DNA of 64,000 nucleotides from Mesoflavibacter sp037029465 (GTDB taxonomy: Bacteria; Bacteroidota; Bacteroidia; Flavobacteriales; Flavobacteriaceae), in contig NZ_JAYMEM010000026.1 in assembly GCF_037029465.1 (NCBI RefSeq), positions 310,001 to 374,000 on the forward strand, in the 5' to 3' direction. The notes beneath the pieces were generated by a model. That model did no database searches, was not told the DNA's origin, and was given only the letters and a program-made list of their open reading frames with translations. Made by a program: the position numbers and the translations under genes. Shown here piece after piece: positions 42,923-51,563 of the stretch. Position 1 is the stretch's first letter; each line of letters starts with the position of its first letter.

Positions 42923-44683
42923 ATGATAAAAAATTATTGGAATAAAGGCGGAAAACAAAAAGCAATCGTCGTTGTATTAACCTTGGTTATAATAGGTCTT
43001 TTATTCTTTTTAAGAGACGATTATCAACCAGCATTGCTATTTTTTAGAAAGTATATTTTTATCATATTACTAAGTGCTGTTGTTTTATTTTTTGGACTTA
43101 GAAAATTCCGAAAATCAGCTTCAACAGGAACACGACTTGGTATTTTAGGACTTTTAGTAGCCTTTTTTGGCTTGCTTTACGTGTTAGGTTGGCATTTACA
43201 ACTTTATGATTATATGAAAACCTATAACGTGTTCAATAATTTAAATAGAGTTGAAATTAATGAATTACCGCTAACACAAAACGAACGCATACAACCATTA
43301 CGCAACATTTTTTCTATGGCTAATGAAAGTGTAGGCGAGACTAAAGATGTTTCCTTGCCACATTTAGTCAGAGTAGATGGCGAAAATAAATGGACTATGG
43401 CAATTCAGCCAACCGAAAAGTACGTGTGGCAAGGTATGAGCGATAATACAGAAGAAGTATTTGCAGTACCAAGTACAACACCATTTCCTCGTTTTTCTAA
43501 TGAAAACCGAATTCCAGTCACCTTTTCAATAGGCGAATCTTTAAAATTTAGTCGCAACACATACAATGCAGTGGTACAACGCTTTAATCCTTGGATGTTG
43601 TTCAATTATGAGCCAAGCGATACCTATTATATGAAAAATGACAAAGGAGATTGGGTTGAAGTCGTTAGTTTAATTAAATGGAAAGGTTTTTTCTTTCCGT
43701 ATCCAACGTTTGGTGGCGTTATGATTATTGAAAATGGAGAGCATGATTTTAATGATTATTTAGAACGAATGGCTATTGGTAAAGGAACATTTATAGCTCC
43801 AGACGAAATGAAAAACTACCCATTTTTAACACGTCAAAATACCTTGGCAGAAAAAGTATCACGTCTTCAGGCAGAATCTTTAAAGTTTCTTGGCGGATTT
43901 AGTGATCCATTACCGTGGAATATGGAAACTGCTGTGAAAATTCCTGTCTTACCAGATGATCAAAATCAACAACCATTTGTAACCGATTTTGATTTTTCAG
44001 AAGCTAATAAAGATGCGTATAGTGGTTTATATCATTGGTTTGGTTTAGAACCAGTAGGAGATGAGCGTACCAGTTTAACCTACAGTGTTTTTGTGCCTGC
44101 AGATGGAACAGAAAAACTATTTTACTACGATCATGCAAGTAAAAAGCAAGGCTATGCAGGTGTTTCTGCAATGCCCTTAAAAGTTATAGAATCTAGAAAA
44201 GAATACGATTGGTCAGTAAATAAACCAGTAGAATTTAGACCGTATATAAAAGAAATTGCAGGCAAAAAACGTATGTTCTTTTTAGGTACTATTTCTTCAA
44301 TAAAAAAGGATAACGCACAGTTTGATGGTTCTGCAACACCAGATTTAGCCTTAATTGATAGCGAATATCGTGATGTGGTTTGGATTGATGCAAAACATCC
44401 AAGTCAATGGGAAAAAACGGTCTACAATCAATTAAATGAAGCTTGGCGTGCTAGCGAAGGTATTGGCAATTATTTTCAAGAAGACAACACAATGCTAGAT
44501 ACTTTAAACGATTTGGAAGATAAAGTAATTGAAATAGATTCTACAATAACTAATTCTACTAACAAAGACTTGACGGTAGAAGAACTTAAAGCACAAATAG
44601 ATTCTATTAAAAATGCTAGAAAACAAAGCGAAGTTGAACGTTTACAACGCGAACTAGACTCTTTAAAAGCTTTAGAAAACTAA
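42923..44683 (+). CDS. Large membrane protein, last gene of the AAA+ cluster
   Basis: 586 residues. Three N-terminal membrane helices (~14-28, ~38-56, ~70-90), then a ~430-residue globular domain with aromatic-rich blocks (SDTYYMKNDKGDWVEVVSLI, FFPYPTFGGVMIIENGEHDF, LYHWFGLEPVGDERTSLTYS), then a C-terminal coiled coil of Asp/Glu/Lys residues ending VERLQRELDSLKALEN. Side of the membrane cannot be fixed. No family recognised. Its C-terminal end overlaps the convergent regulator gene by 4 bp, which closes the cluster. Confidence 0.75.
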   Translation: MIKNYWNKGGKQKAIVVVLTLVIIGLLFFLRDDYQPALLFFRKYIFIILLSAVVLFFGLRKFRKSASTGTRLGILGLLVAFFGLLYVLGWHLQLYDYMKTYNVFNNLNRVEINELPLTQNERIQPLRNIFSMANESVGETKDVSLPHLVRVDGENKWTMAIQPTEKYVWQGMSDNTEEVFAVPSTTPFPRFSNENRIPVTFSIGESLKFSRNTYNAVVQRFNPWMLFNYEPSDTYYMKNDKGDWVEVVSLIKWKGFFFPYPTFGGVMIIENGEHDFNDYLERMAIGKGTFIAPDEMKNYPFLTRQNTLAEKVSRLQAESLKFLGGFSDPLPWNMETAVKIPVLPDDQNQQPFVTDFDFSEANKDAYSGLYHWFGLEPVGDERTSLTYSVFVPADGTEKLFYYDHASKKQGYAGVSAMPLKVIESRKEYDWSVNKPVEFRPYIKEIAGKKRMFFLGTISSIKKDNAQFDGSATPDLALIDSEYRDVVWIDAKHPSQWEKTVYNQLNEAWRASEGIGNYFQEDNTMLDTLNDLEDKVIEIDSTITNSTNKDLTVEELKAQIDSIKNARKQSEVERLQRELDSLKALEN

Positions 44684-46155
44684 CTAAATTGTTTAAAAAT
44701 ATCGTTTACAACGGTTTCAATTTTTAGGTTTTTCTGTTCTTTTTCTAAGATTTTTGCAGGTACCATTCTTTCGTTACAGTCTTTAATGGCACAACGTTCG
44801 CAGGTAACACCAACATCAAAATGCTTAATCTTTTTATCATCTAAAAAGGCAATTTTTCTTTTTAATTGTTGATTAATTAATAATCCAACAGTAACACTTC
44901 GGTATTGGTTTGTTTTAAAAGGATCTTTTGTTGCAGAAGAAAACACCAAATAGGATTGGTTGCTATCTGGATAGTTAGAGATTTGTATATCAAAAACATG
45001 TTGACTATCGGATTGTATAATATCTTTTAAAACTTTTAAAGAAACCCAACGTCTGCAATAATGTTCATTGGTCTCGTTAGCGTGTGGCGAATGTTGGTGT
45101 GATAAATGAAGCTCTTTTGTTAGATAAAAATGTTTGCTTTCTTGTTTATGCACAAACCTTAAAAAGAATAAATTTTGAATATTAAAATCCTTAGGTAAAA
45201 TATTGGTTAATCGTTGATAAAAAGATTCTGGTGACGCATTAAAAGATTCGGCAATACTTACAAATTGCTTTCTGTCAAAAGTCTTCTTCTTAAAGATAGT
45301 TTCTAGCTTTTCGGTAATTGTTTGTTGTGGCAATATTAATGCACCAGCAAAATAGGAGGCATAAAAATTATTTAAAACTTGGTCAAAATTGTCAAATTTT
45401 ATCCAAGAAAACGTGTAAAGACGTTCTTCATAATTAAGAAAATTATAGGCAATTTCTTTAGCATAAATAAACGTGCGTTGCGCTTCATCTATATGCTTTG
45501 CTAGTAATAAGGTTTTGGTTTTTGGGATAAAAATAGAGCGTAGATTATCTAATTCTTGATACTTTTCTAAATCTTTATTGTTAATAGTGTAACCATATTC
45601 TTCAACTAAAATTTCTTCTAATTCTTTAGATGAAATATTAGTGCTTAAATCTAAATGATAAGCATTGGCAAATTTTACTACTTCTTGTTCTAAAGCTTCA
45701 AAATAATTGTTATTTGCTTCTTGAAAAGATCGTACAGAAGCTAAATAAAAACTTTCTTTACTAAAGCTGTAATGTTGGGCTATTTCTATAATTGTACTAA
45801 TAAAAGCGTTGACTTTATCTGGTGCATTTGCTACAATATCAATCAAATCACTTTCTTTAATACCAAACAGTTCTAACGGAATTTCCTTTAAAATTTTAGA
45901 CTTTAAAATGTCACCAATTGGCGCTAAGTTTTTATCTAGTTTTAAGGATACAAATTGATCATACGGAACATCTAATTTTTCTGAAAGAATAGCAATTTTA
46001 TCAGGTTTAGGATATTTTTTTCCTTTTTCAATTTCATTTAAATACGATTTTGATAAGCCTGAAAGTTTTGATAATCCAAATAGTGATAAATCTTTGTCAG
46101 TCCTTATCTGCTTTAGCTTTAAGCCAAAAATTAATTTTATATAATCTTCTTCCAT
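44680..46155 (-). CDS. RamB/ScfR-like XRE-family regulator of glyoxylate genes
   Basis: 491 residues from ATG 46155; a longer frame reaching 46173 overlaps the -7 element, so the shorter start is chosen. N-terminal HTH_3 domain: LKLKQIRTDKDLSLFGLSKLSGLSKSYLNEIEKG (~11-45). The middle contains the IrrE/ImmA-like DUF955-type helical region (RTFIYAKEIAYNFLNYEER), though the zinc-binding HExxH is absent. The C-terminal part has a ScfR-like domain with CERCAIKDCNERM (~455-467). RamB-family proteins control aceA/aceB in actinobacteria and related regulators control propionate or acetate genes elsewhere. Its divergent position next to aceB-aceA supports the same role. Confidence 0.88.
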   Translation of the reverse strand: MEEDYIKLIFGLKLKQIRTDKDLSLFGLSKLSGLSKSYLNEIEKGKKYPKPDKIAILSEKLDVPYDQFVSLKLDKNLAPIGDILKSKILKEIPLELFGIKESDLIDIVANAPDKVNAFISTIIEIAQHYSFSKESFYLASVRSFQEANNNYFEALEQEVVKFANAYHLDLSTNISSKELEEILVEEYGYTINNKDLEKYQELDNLRSIFIPKTKTLLLAKHIDEAQRTFIYAKEIAYNFLNYEERLYTFSWIKFDNFDQVLNNFYASYFAGALILPQQTITEKLETIFKKKTFDRKQFVSIAESFNASPESFYQRLTNILPKDFNIQNLFFLRFVHKQESKHFYLTKELHLSHQHSPHANETNEHYCRRWVSLKVLKDIIQSDSQHVFDIQISNYPDSNQSYLVFSSATKDPFKTNQYRSVTVGLLINQQLKRKIAFLDDKKIKHFDVGVTCERCAIKDCNERMVPAKILEKEQKNLKIETVVNDIFKQFS

Positions 46156-46160
46156 AATAG

Positions 46161-46168
46161 CAAATATA
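46161..46168 (-). promoter_or_regulatory. -7 element TATATTTG of the regulator gene
   Basis: TATATTTG on the minus strand (CAAATATA on the plus), 5 nt before ATG 46155. The transcript would be almost leaderless. The first half-site of the operator array starts 9 nt away. Confidence 0.55.
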
Positions 46169-46176
46169 ATCAATTT

Positions 46177-46224
46177 TGCGAATATATTTTTTTAGCGAAT
46201 ATTAAAAATCAGCGAACGTTCGCT
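46177..46224. promoter_or_regulatory. Operator array: GCGAA half-sites phased 17 bp, with one palindrome
   Basis: TGCGAATAT at 46177-46185, AGCGAATAT at 46194-46202 and the perfect 14-bp palindrome AGCGAACGTTCGCT at 46211-46224. The G of each GCGAA falls at 46178, 46195 and 46212, exactly 17 bp apart. They lie between the divergent regulator and aceB promoters. The best candidate binding sites for the neighbouring RamB-like protein. Confidence 0.65.
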
Positions 46225-46254
46225 TGTTTTTTTCAAAAGTTTGTTTTAATATTG
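46224..46254 (+). promoter_or_regulatory. Promoter of aceB-aceA
   Basis: TTG 46224-46226, 20-nt spacer, TAATATTG 46247-46254 (one mismatch to TAnnTTTG). The TTG shares its first base with the end of the palindrome, so occupancy would affect transcription. Confidence 0.55.
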
Positions 46255-46273
46255 TTTCATAAAATTAAATGTC

Positions 46274-47872
46274 ATGGAAAACAAAACTTTAAAAATGCCA
46301 GTAGTGCAATTTTCAGCAGAAGTAAAAAACTATTACCCAGAAATTTTAACCGATGAAGCTTTAGAGTTTTTAGGTGTGTTACACGAAAAATTTAACGACT
46401 CTAGATTAAAGTTGCTTTCCAGAAGAAAAGACCAACAAAAGGTGTTTGATAAAGGTCAAATTCCTGAATTTCCTAGAGAAACAAAAGTAATTAGAGAAGG
46501 CGATTGGACAGCAAATTCAATTCCTGAAGATTTGCAAGATAGACGCGTAGAGATTACTGGACCAGTAGATAGAAAGATGATAATTAATGCTTTAAACTCT
46601 GGCGCAAAAACTTTTATGGCAGATTTAGAAGATAGTAATGCACCAAGTTGGAAAAACTCTATTGAAGGTCAACAAAACCTTATTGATGCTAATAAAAAAA
46701 CAATTTCTTTAGTCGATTTAAATAGAAATAAAAGCTATAGACTTAATGCAAAAACAGCAGTTTTGTTAGTTAGACCAAGAGGTTTACATTTAAACGAAAG
46801 ACATCTTTTATTTAACGATCAAGAAGCGTCAGGAAGCTTAGTAGATTTTGGTTTGTATGTGTTTCATAACACAAAAACTATGTTAGAAAACGGAACAGCG
46901 CCTTACTTTTATCTGCCAAAATTAGAGCATTATTTAGAAGCGCGTTGGTGGAACGAGGTTTTCACTTTTGCCGAAAATTATTTAAATGTTCCTGTCGGAA
47001 GATTTAAAGCAACGGTTTTAATCGAAACAATTACTGCAAGTTTTCAGTTAGATGAAATTATTTATGAGTTAAAAGACCATATTGTCGGACTTAATTGCGG
47101 ACGTTGGGATTATATCTTTTCATACATCAAAAAGTTTAGAAATCACCCAAATTTTGTAGTGCCAAATCGTGATCAAGTAACAATGACGTCGCCTTTTATG
47201 GACGCATATTCAAAATTAGTAATTCAAAGATGTCATAAAAGAGACATTTTAGCAATTGGTGGCATGGCGGCACAAATTCCTATAAAAAATAACGAATCTG
47301 CTAACAAAGAAGCGCTAGAAAAAGTTAGAAAAGACAAAGAACGCGAAGTCAAAAATGGTCATGATGGTACTTGGGTAGCGCATCCAGCATTGGTAGAAGT
47401 TGCGATGAATGAGTTTAACAAACACATGAAAACGCCAAACCAATTGCACGTAACTAGAGACGATGTAACTATTACCGAACAAGATTTAGTAGAAATCCCA
47501 GAAGGTACTGTTACCGAAGCAGGAATAAGAAAAAACATAAACGTAGGTATTCTTTATATCGAAGCTTGGCTACGTGGTTACGGTGCAGTTGCATTATACA
47601 ATTTGATGGAAGACGCTGCAACTGCAGAAATATCAAGAACGCAAGTTTGGCAATGGTTAAAAAATGAAGTGACTTTAGAAGATGGACGCGTGTTTAATCA
47701 AGCTTTATTTCAGGATATTTTTGATGACGAAATTGAAAAAATTATCACAGAAGTAGGTGAAGATAACTTACCAAAAACCAAATTTAAATTAGCTATTTCA
47801 TTATTTAAAAAATTAGTGACAGCTAAAAAGTTTGAAGAGTTTTTAACACTTCCAGCTTACCAATATCTATAA
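46274..47872 (+). CDS. aceB: Malate synthase A
   Basis: 532 residues, the ~530-residue isoform A class. It condenses glyoxylate with acetyl-CoA to malate. Motifs: VEITGPVDRKMIINALNSGAKTFMADLEDS (~90-120), LLVRPRGLHLNERH with the catalytic Arg (~165), VPVGRFKATVLIETITASFQLDEI (~237-260) with the Mg-binding Glu, GLNCGRWDYIFSYIKK (signature, ~274), and GHDGTWVAHPALVEVAMNEFN in the C-terminal half. It lies directly downstream of the operator array and upstream of aceA, forming the glyoxylate-shunt operon for growth on acetate or fatty acids. Confidence 0.97.
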   Translation: MENKTLKMPVVQFSAEVKNYYPEILTDEALEFLGVLHEKFNDSRLKLLSRRKDQQKVFDKGQIPEFPRETKVIREGDWTANSIPEDLQDRRVEITGPVDRKMIINALNSGAKTFMADLEDSNAPSWKNSIEGQQNLIDANKKTISLVDLNRNKSYRLNAKTAVLLVRPRGLHLNERHLLFNDQEASGSLVDFGLYVFHNTKTMLENGTAPYFYLPKLEHYLEARWWNEVFTFAENYLNVPVGRFKATVLIETITASFQLDEIIYELKDHIVGLNCGRWDYIFSYIKKFRNHPNFVVPNRDQVTMTSPFMDAYSKLVIQRCHKRDILAIGGMAAQIPIKNNESANKEALEKVRKDKEREVKNGHDGTWVAHPALVEVAMNEFNKHMKTPNQLHVTRDDVTITEQDLVEIPEGTVTEAGIRKNINVGILYIEAWLRGYGAVALYNLMEDAATAEISRTQVWQWLKNEVTLEDGRVFNQALFQDIFDDEIEKIITEVGEDNLPKTKFKLAISLFKKLVTAKKFEEFLTLPAYQYL

Positions 47873-47879
47873 AAAAAGC

Positions 47880-47912
47880 GATCCTGCGATTGCGGCAACA
47901 GTCTACAGGATC
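47880..47912 (+). other. Intercistronic hairpin between aceB and aceA
   Basis: GATCCTG (47880-47886) and CAGGATC (47906-47912) form a 7-bp perfect stem with a 19-nt loop, 8 bp after the aceB stop. No T-run follows, so it is more likely an mRNA processing/stability element than a terminator. Confidence 0.45.
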
Positions 47913-47942
47913 TGATTATTAATAAATAACTTATGCAAAATT

Positions 47943-49574
47943 ATGAAAAATTTATCAGAAACTAATTACAGCTCTGCATTACAAAAAGTAAAAGAACTTA
48001 AGGCTAAGTTTGGAAATACTTGGAATGCTATTAATCCAGAAAGTGCTGCAAGAATGGTCACACAAAACCAATTTAAAACAGGCTTAGATATTGCTAAATA
48101 TACAGCAGCAATTATGAGAAAAGATATGGCAGATTATGACGCAGACGCTTCAAATTACACACAATCTTTAGGTTGTTGGCATGGTTTTGTAGCACAACAA
48201 AAAATGATTGCTGTAAAAAAACACCACAAAACAACAAGCAAAAGGTATTTATACTTATCAGGTTGGATGGTTGCAGCATTACGTTCAGAATTTGGACCGT
48301 TACCAGACCAATCAATGCACGAAAAAACAGCTGTTCCAAGTCTAATTGCAGAAATTTATGACTTTTTACGTCAAGCAGATGCAATAGAACTAAACGATTT
48401 ATTTAGACGTTTAGAATTAGGAGAAGATGTGCAAGATCAAATTGATAATTTTGAAACCCATATTGTTCCAATTATAGCAGATATTGATGCTGGTTTTGGT
48501 AATGAGGAAGCTACCTATTTATTAGCTAAAAAAATGATACAAGCTGGTGCTTGTGCGATTCAAATAGAAAATCAAGTGTCTGATGCTAAACAATGCGGAC
48601 ACCAAGACGGTAAAGTTACTGTACCTCATGAAGATTTTATTGCAAAATTAAATGCGGTTAGATATGCTTTTTTAGAGCTTGGTGTTGATGATGGAATTAT
48701 TGTCGCAAGAACAGACTCTGAAGGTGCAGGATTAACACAAAAGCTTCCGGTAAGCCAAGTTCCTGGAGATTTAGCTTCAAAATATTTAGACTTTATTGAA
48801 ACAGAAGAAGTCAATCTTGATCAAATAAAAGACAACGAAGTGTTATTAAAACGAAACGGTAAACTGGTAAAACCTGTTCGTCTTCCAAATGGATTATATA
48901 AGTTTAAAGATGGATCTAACATTGATAGAGTTGTGCTAGATTGTGTAACAAGTTTACAAAACGGAGCAGATTTATTATGGATAGAAACGCCAACTCCAAA
49001 TGTAAAGCAAATAGCGCATATGGTAAATCGTGTAAGAGAAGTTATTCCTAATGCAAAATTGGTTTACAATAATTCGCCTTCATTTAACTGGACATTAAAC
49101 TTTAGAAAACAAGTTTTTGAAGACATGTTAGAAGCAGGACAAGATGTAACTGCATACGATAAAGACAATTTAATGGATGTAAAATATGATGGTAGTGAAT
49201 TATGTAAAAGAGCAGATGCAAAAATTAAAACCTTCCAATTAGATGGGGCTAAAGAAGCAGGAATTTTTCATCATTTAATTACGTTACCTACGTATCACAC
49301 AACTGCGTTACACATGAGTGATTTAACCAAAGGTTATTTTGGTGAAGACGGTATGTTGGCTTATGTAAAAGGTGTACAAAGACAAGAAATACGTAAAGGT
49401 GTAGCTTGTGTAAAACACCAACGTATGGCAGGATCAGATTTAGGAGACGACCATAAAACATTTTTTGCTGGAGAAAAAGCTTTAAAAGCTGGTGGCAAAA
49501 AAAATACTTCCAATCAATTTGAAACTAAGATTGCTAAAGAAAAAGAAGATAAAGTTATAAGCGTGATGGCTTAA
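47943..49574 (+). CDS. aceA: Isocitrate lyase
   Basis: 543 residues. Splits isocitrate into glyoxylate and succinate. Catalytic motif DAKQCGHQDGK (~212-222) with nucleophile-proton donor Cys near 217; LGCWHGFVAQQKM, ADIDAGFGNEEATYLLAKKMIQAGACAIQIENQ (Mg-binding Asp region, ~182-212), and VYNNSPSFNWTLNF (~361-374). The KQCGH variant (rather than KKCGH) and the ~530-540-residue length fit the Pseudomonas-type subfamily, not the E. coli 434-residue type. Second gene of the glyoxylate operon, terminated at 49596-49627. Confidence 0.97.
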   Translation: MKNLSETNYSSALQKVKELKAKFGNTWNAINPESAARMVTQNQFKTGLDIAKYTAAIMRKDMADYDADASNYTQSLGCWHGFVAQQKMIAVKKHHKTTSKRYLYLSGWMVAALRSEFGPLPDQSMHEKTAVPSLIAEIYDFLRQADAIELNDLFRRLELGEDVQDQIDNFETHIVPIIADIDAGFGNEEATYLLAKKMIQAGACAIQIENQVSDAKQCGHQDGKVTVPHEDFIAKLNAVRYAFLELGVDDGIIVARTDSEGAGLTQKLPVSQVPGDLASKYLDFIETEEVNLDQIKDNEVLLKRNGKLVKPVRLPNGLYKFKDGSNIDRVVLDCVTSLQNGADLLWIETPTPNVKQIAHMVNRVREVIPNAKLVYNNSPSFNWTLNFRKQVFEDMLEAGQDVTAYDKDNLMDVKYDGSELCKRADAKIKTFQLDGAKEAGIFHHLITLPTYHTTALHMSDLTKGYFGEDGMLAYVKGVQRQEIRKGVACVKHQRMAGSDLGDDHKTFFAGEKALKAGGKKNTSNQFETKIAKEKEDKVISVMA

Positions 49575-49595
49575 TTTTAGACGTTAGTTAGTTTT

Positions 49596-49627
49596 AAAAA
49601 GCACTCAATTTTTGAGTGCTTTTTTTG
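49596..49627 (+). terminator. Rho-independent terminator of aceA
   Basis: AAAAAGCACTCAA-TTT-TTGAGTGCTTTTTTT, about 20 bp after the aceA stop. Confidence 0.88.
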
Positions 49628-49669
49628 TAACAATTATTTTGATTTTCAGACTTATAAGTAAAGCAGATT

Positions 49670-50170
49670 ATGGGATACATGGGATTTGGTTCGTTAAGTT
49701 GGGTTTATAAAATGAAACCACGTAAACCTTTTTCTGTTGAAAGAAAACCGTCTTTCACAGCTGTTTCTAATTATAAAAGAGAATTTAAGCTTCAGCATTC
49801 TAAATCTTCATCTAAAAAAGTTGCTTTAATAGCTTTGGTGATGATTTTGATTATTACACCTATTTCATTTTCAATGATAAATGATTTTATGAAGCACTCA
49901 AAAACTACAAATATTGCCAAGCAAAAGTTAGAAAATAGAGAAGATAAAATAGCTTATAATTTTTTACTAGAATCAGGAATTAATCGAATGTATTCTAAAA
50001 ATTATAAAGGTGCTTATGCTGAGTTTAAATTGGCCTATCAACTAAACCCAAATAATGAACAACTTAACAATTTAATGATTGAAACTCTTTCTGTTTTATG
50101 TAATTCCGATGAAAAATATTGTAATGATTTTGATGCCTTTTTAATGAAAGTTAATTTATGGCAACCATAG
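49670..50170 (+). CDS. Single-pass membrane protein with TPR-like tail
   Basis: 166 residues. Basic N-terminal cytosolic part (~1-47, KMKPRKPFSVERKPSF), membrane helix ~50-68 (VALIALVMILIITPISFSMI), then a helical region with one TPR-like motif: LLESGINRMYSKNYKGAYAEFKLAYQLNPNNEQLNN (~103-138). No named family. The product overlaps the convergent membrane protein gene by 20 bp at its 3' end, an unusual tail-to-tail coding overlap. Confidence 0.7.
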   Translation: MGYMGFGSLSWVYKMKPRKPFSVERKPSFTAVSNYKREFKLQHSKSSSKKVALIALVMILIITPISFSMINDFMKHSKTTNIAKQKLENREDKIAYNFLLESGINRMYSKNYKGAYAEFKLAYQLNPNNEQLNNLMIETLSVLCNSDEKYCNDFDAFLMKVNLWQP

Positions 50171-50441
50171 CAAAACCTATCAAAAGAATTGAAATAACCG
50201 AGATAAAAAACGTTAAATTAAAAATAGATTTATCGGCAACTTTTTTTCTAGCTAAATCAATAATCATCCAAACAGGAATAGCAATAATTAATATTAAACT
50301 TGGTATGGTAAGTATTTCTGCTAACACTTGAAACCATTGTGACTCCACACGATTTATGTACATAAATAAGTGTGTAACTACATAAACAAAAACTAAAAAA
50401 GCTAAGGTTAATCGTATGTATTCAAGTTTAAGTTTATTCAT
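50151..50441 (-). CDS. Small three-helix membrane protein
   Basis: 96 residues with three hydrophobic segments (~10-30, ~42-63, ~75-95). No family recognised. Its start overlaps the end of hutG by 8 bp, implying translational coupling with the histidine-degradation gene. Overlaps the convergent TPR-tail gene by 20 bp at the 3' end. Confidence 0.7.
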   Translation of the reverse strand: MNKLKLEYIRLTLAFLVFVYVVTHLFMYINRVESQWFQVLAEILTIPSLILIIAIPVWMIIDLARKKVADKSIFNLTFFISVISILLIGFAMVAIN

Positions 50442-51462
50442 TTTTAGTGTGTTTTGCTTTTATAAAATCGGTTATTAAGTAAGTAATTAATTTTCCTACT
50501 TGATTAGCTGTTTTTTTAGTTGGAGCAGCTTCGCAAATATGCAAATATTTTACGTGTTTACGCTTTGCAAAGTAATGTAAAAATTGCCTTGTTTTTTTTA
50601 CGCTAAATCCGCTTGGTGTCTTTGCACTGCTTGGTATATTTATAATAGCATCGCAGTCTATTTCAATACCAAATTCATTTTTGCTAATATGATCTTTACC
50701 TTGTTTTAAAGCGTTTTTAAATGATGTTTTTTGTCTTACTTCTATGTCTTCATAGGTTATGTAATCTAGCTTTTTATCAGTGTCTAAAGTTTCAAAAATA
50801 GGAATAGAGGTATAGTTTTCGTGTAAACCAAAAACAAAGTATTTTTTTAAAAAACCTTCATTGTATGCGTAACTAAAACCATTTCCGCTATGTCGTCCTT
50901 CTAAAGCTCTAAAATCGGTATGCGCATCAAAATTAATGGCATTAATCGGTTTTTTTAATCCTAATGATGAGCCTTTAATCATTCCGTAAGCATTATTGTG
51001 TCCGCCACCAATAGCAATAGGTGTTTTGCCAGTACTAATAATGGTGCTCACTAAATCTGTAACGTGCTTATCAATTTCGGTAACTAATTTTCTGGCATTT
51101 TGTACGTGTTTTTTATGACTTTGCTTAAGTTTTGACAGTTGCACTAATTCTTCAGTAAAATCTAAATGTCCTAATATTAAAACTCTATTGGCTGCTGTAA
51201 AATGGTTACTTTGTATATTTAACAAAACTTTAATTGTAGCATTCCAAGCGTTGTGAGTGCCAGTATTTCCTAGGTTTGCGAACACACCAATATCTTCTGG
51301 TAAACCAAAAATCACATAGTCAACGTCTAAAGATTTAATTGCGTCGTATATATTAGAAACGTTGGATAACAACTTAATTTGTTCACCAAATTTTGTTTCT
51401 CCATCACGAGTATTAAGTATATTGTTTACTTCTGATTTTTCTAATAAAATTAGTTTTTCCAT
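50434..51462 (-). CDS. hutG: Formimidoylglutamase (arginase/agmatinase superfamily)
   Basis: 342-residue binuclear-Mn ureohydrolase. Metal ligands: PIAIGGGHNNAYGM (His, ~152), NAINFDAHTDFRALE (DAHxD, ~176) and FGIEIDCDAI (DxD, ~266). The family covers arginase, agmatinase and formimidoylglutamase. HutI encoded nearby on the same strand supports formimidoylglutamase, the last step of histidine degradation to glutamate and formamide. hutH and hutU were not seen. Separated from hutI by a plus-strand gene. Confidence 0.85.
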   Translation of the reverse strand: MEKLILLEKSEVNNILNTRDGETKFGEQIKLLSNVSNIYDAIKSLDVDYVIFGLPEDIGVFANLGNTGTHNAWNATIKVLLNIQSNHFTAANRVLILGHLDFTEELVQLSKLKQSHKKHVQNARKLVTEIDKHVTDLVSTIISTGKTPIAIGGGHNNAYGMIKGSSLGLKKPINAINFDAHTDFRALEGRHSGNGFSYAYNEGFLKKYFVFGLHENYTSIPIFETLDTDKKLDYITYEDIEVRQKTSFKNALKQGKDHISKNEFGIEIDCDAIINIPSSAKTPSGFSVKKTRQFLHYFAKRKHVKYLHICEAAPTKKTANQVGKLITYLITDFIKAKHTKNE

Positions 51463-51563
51463 TTGCTTTTTATAAGTTTTGCAGAATAAAATTAAGGTTT
51501 TTAAATCAAAGTTTTATCCAAAAAAAAGAATTAACGTTTCACCCTTAAAAACAATTAAATATT

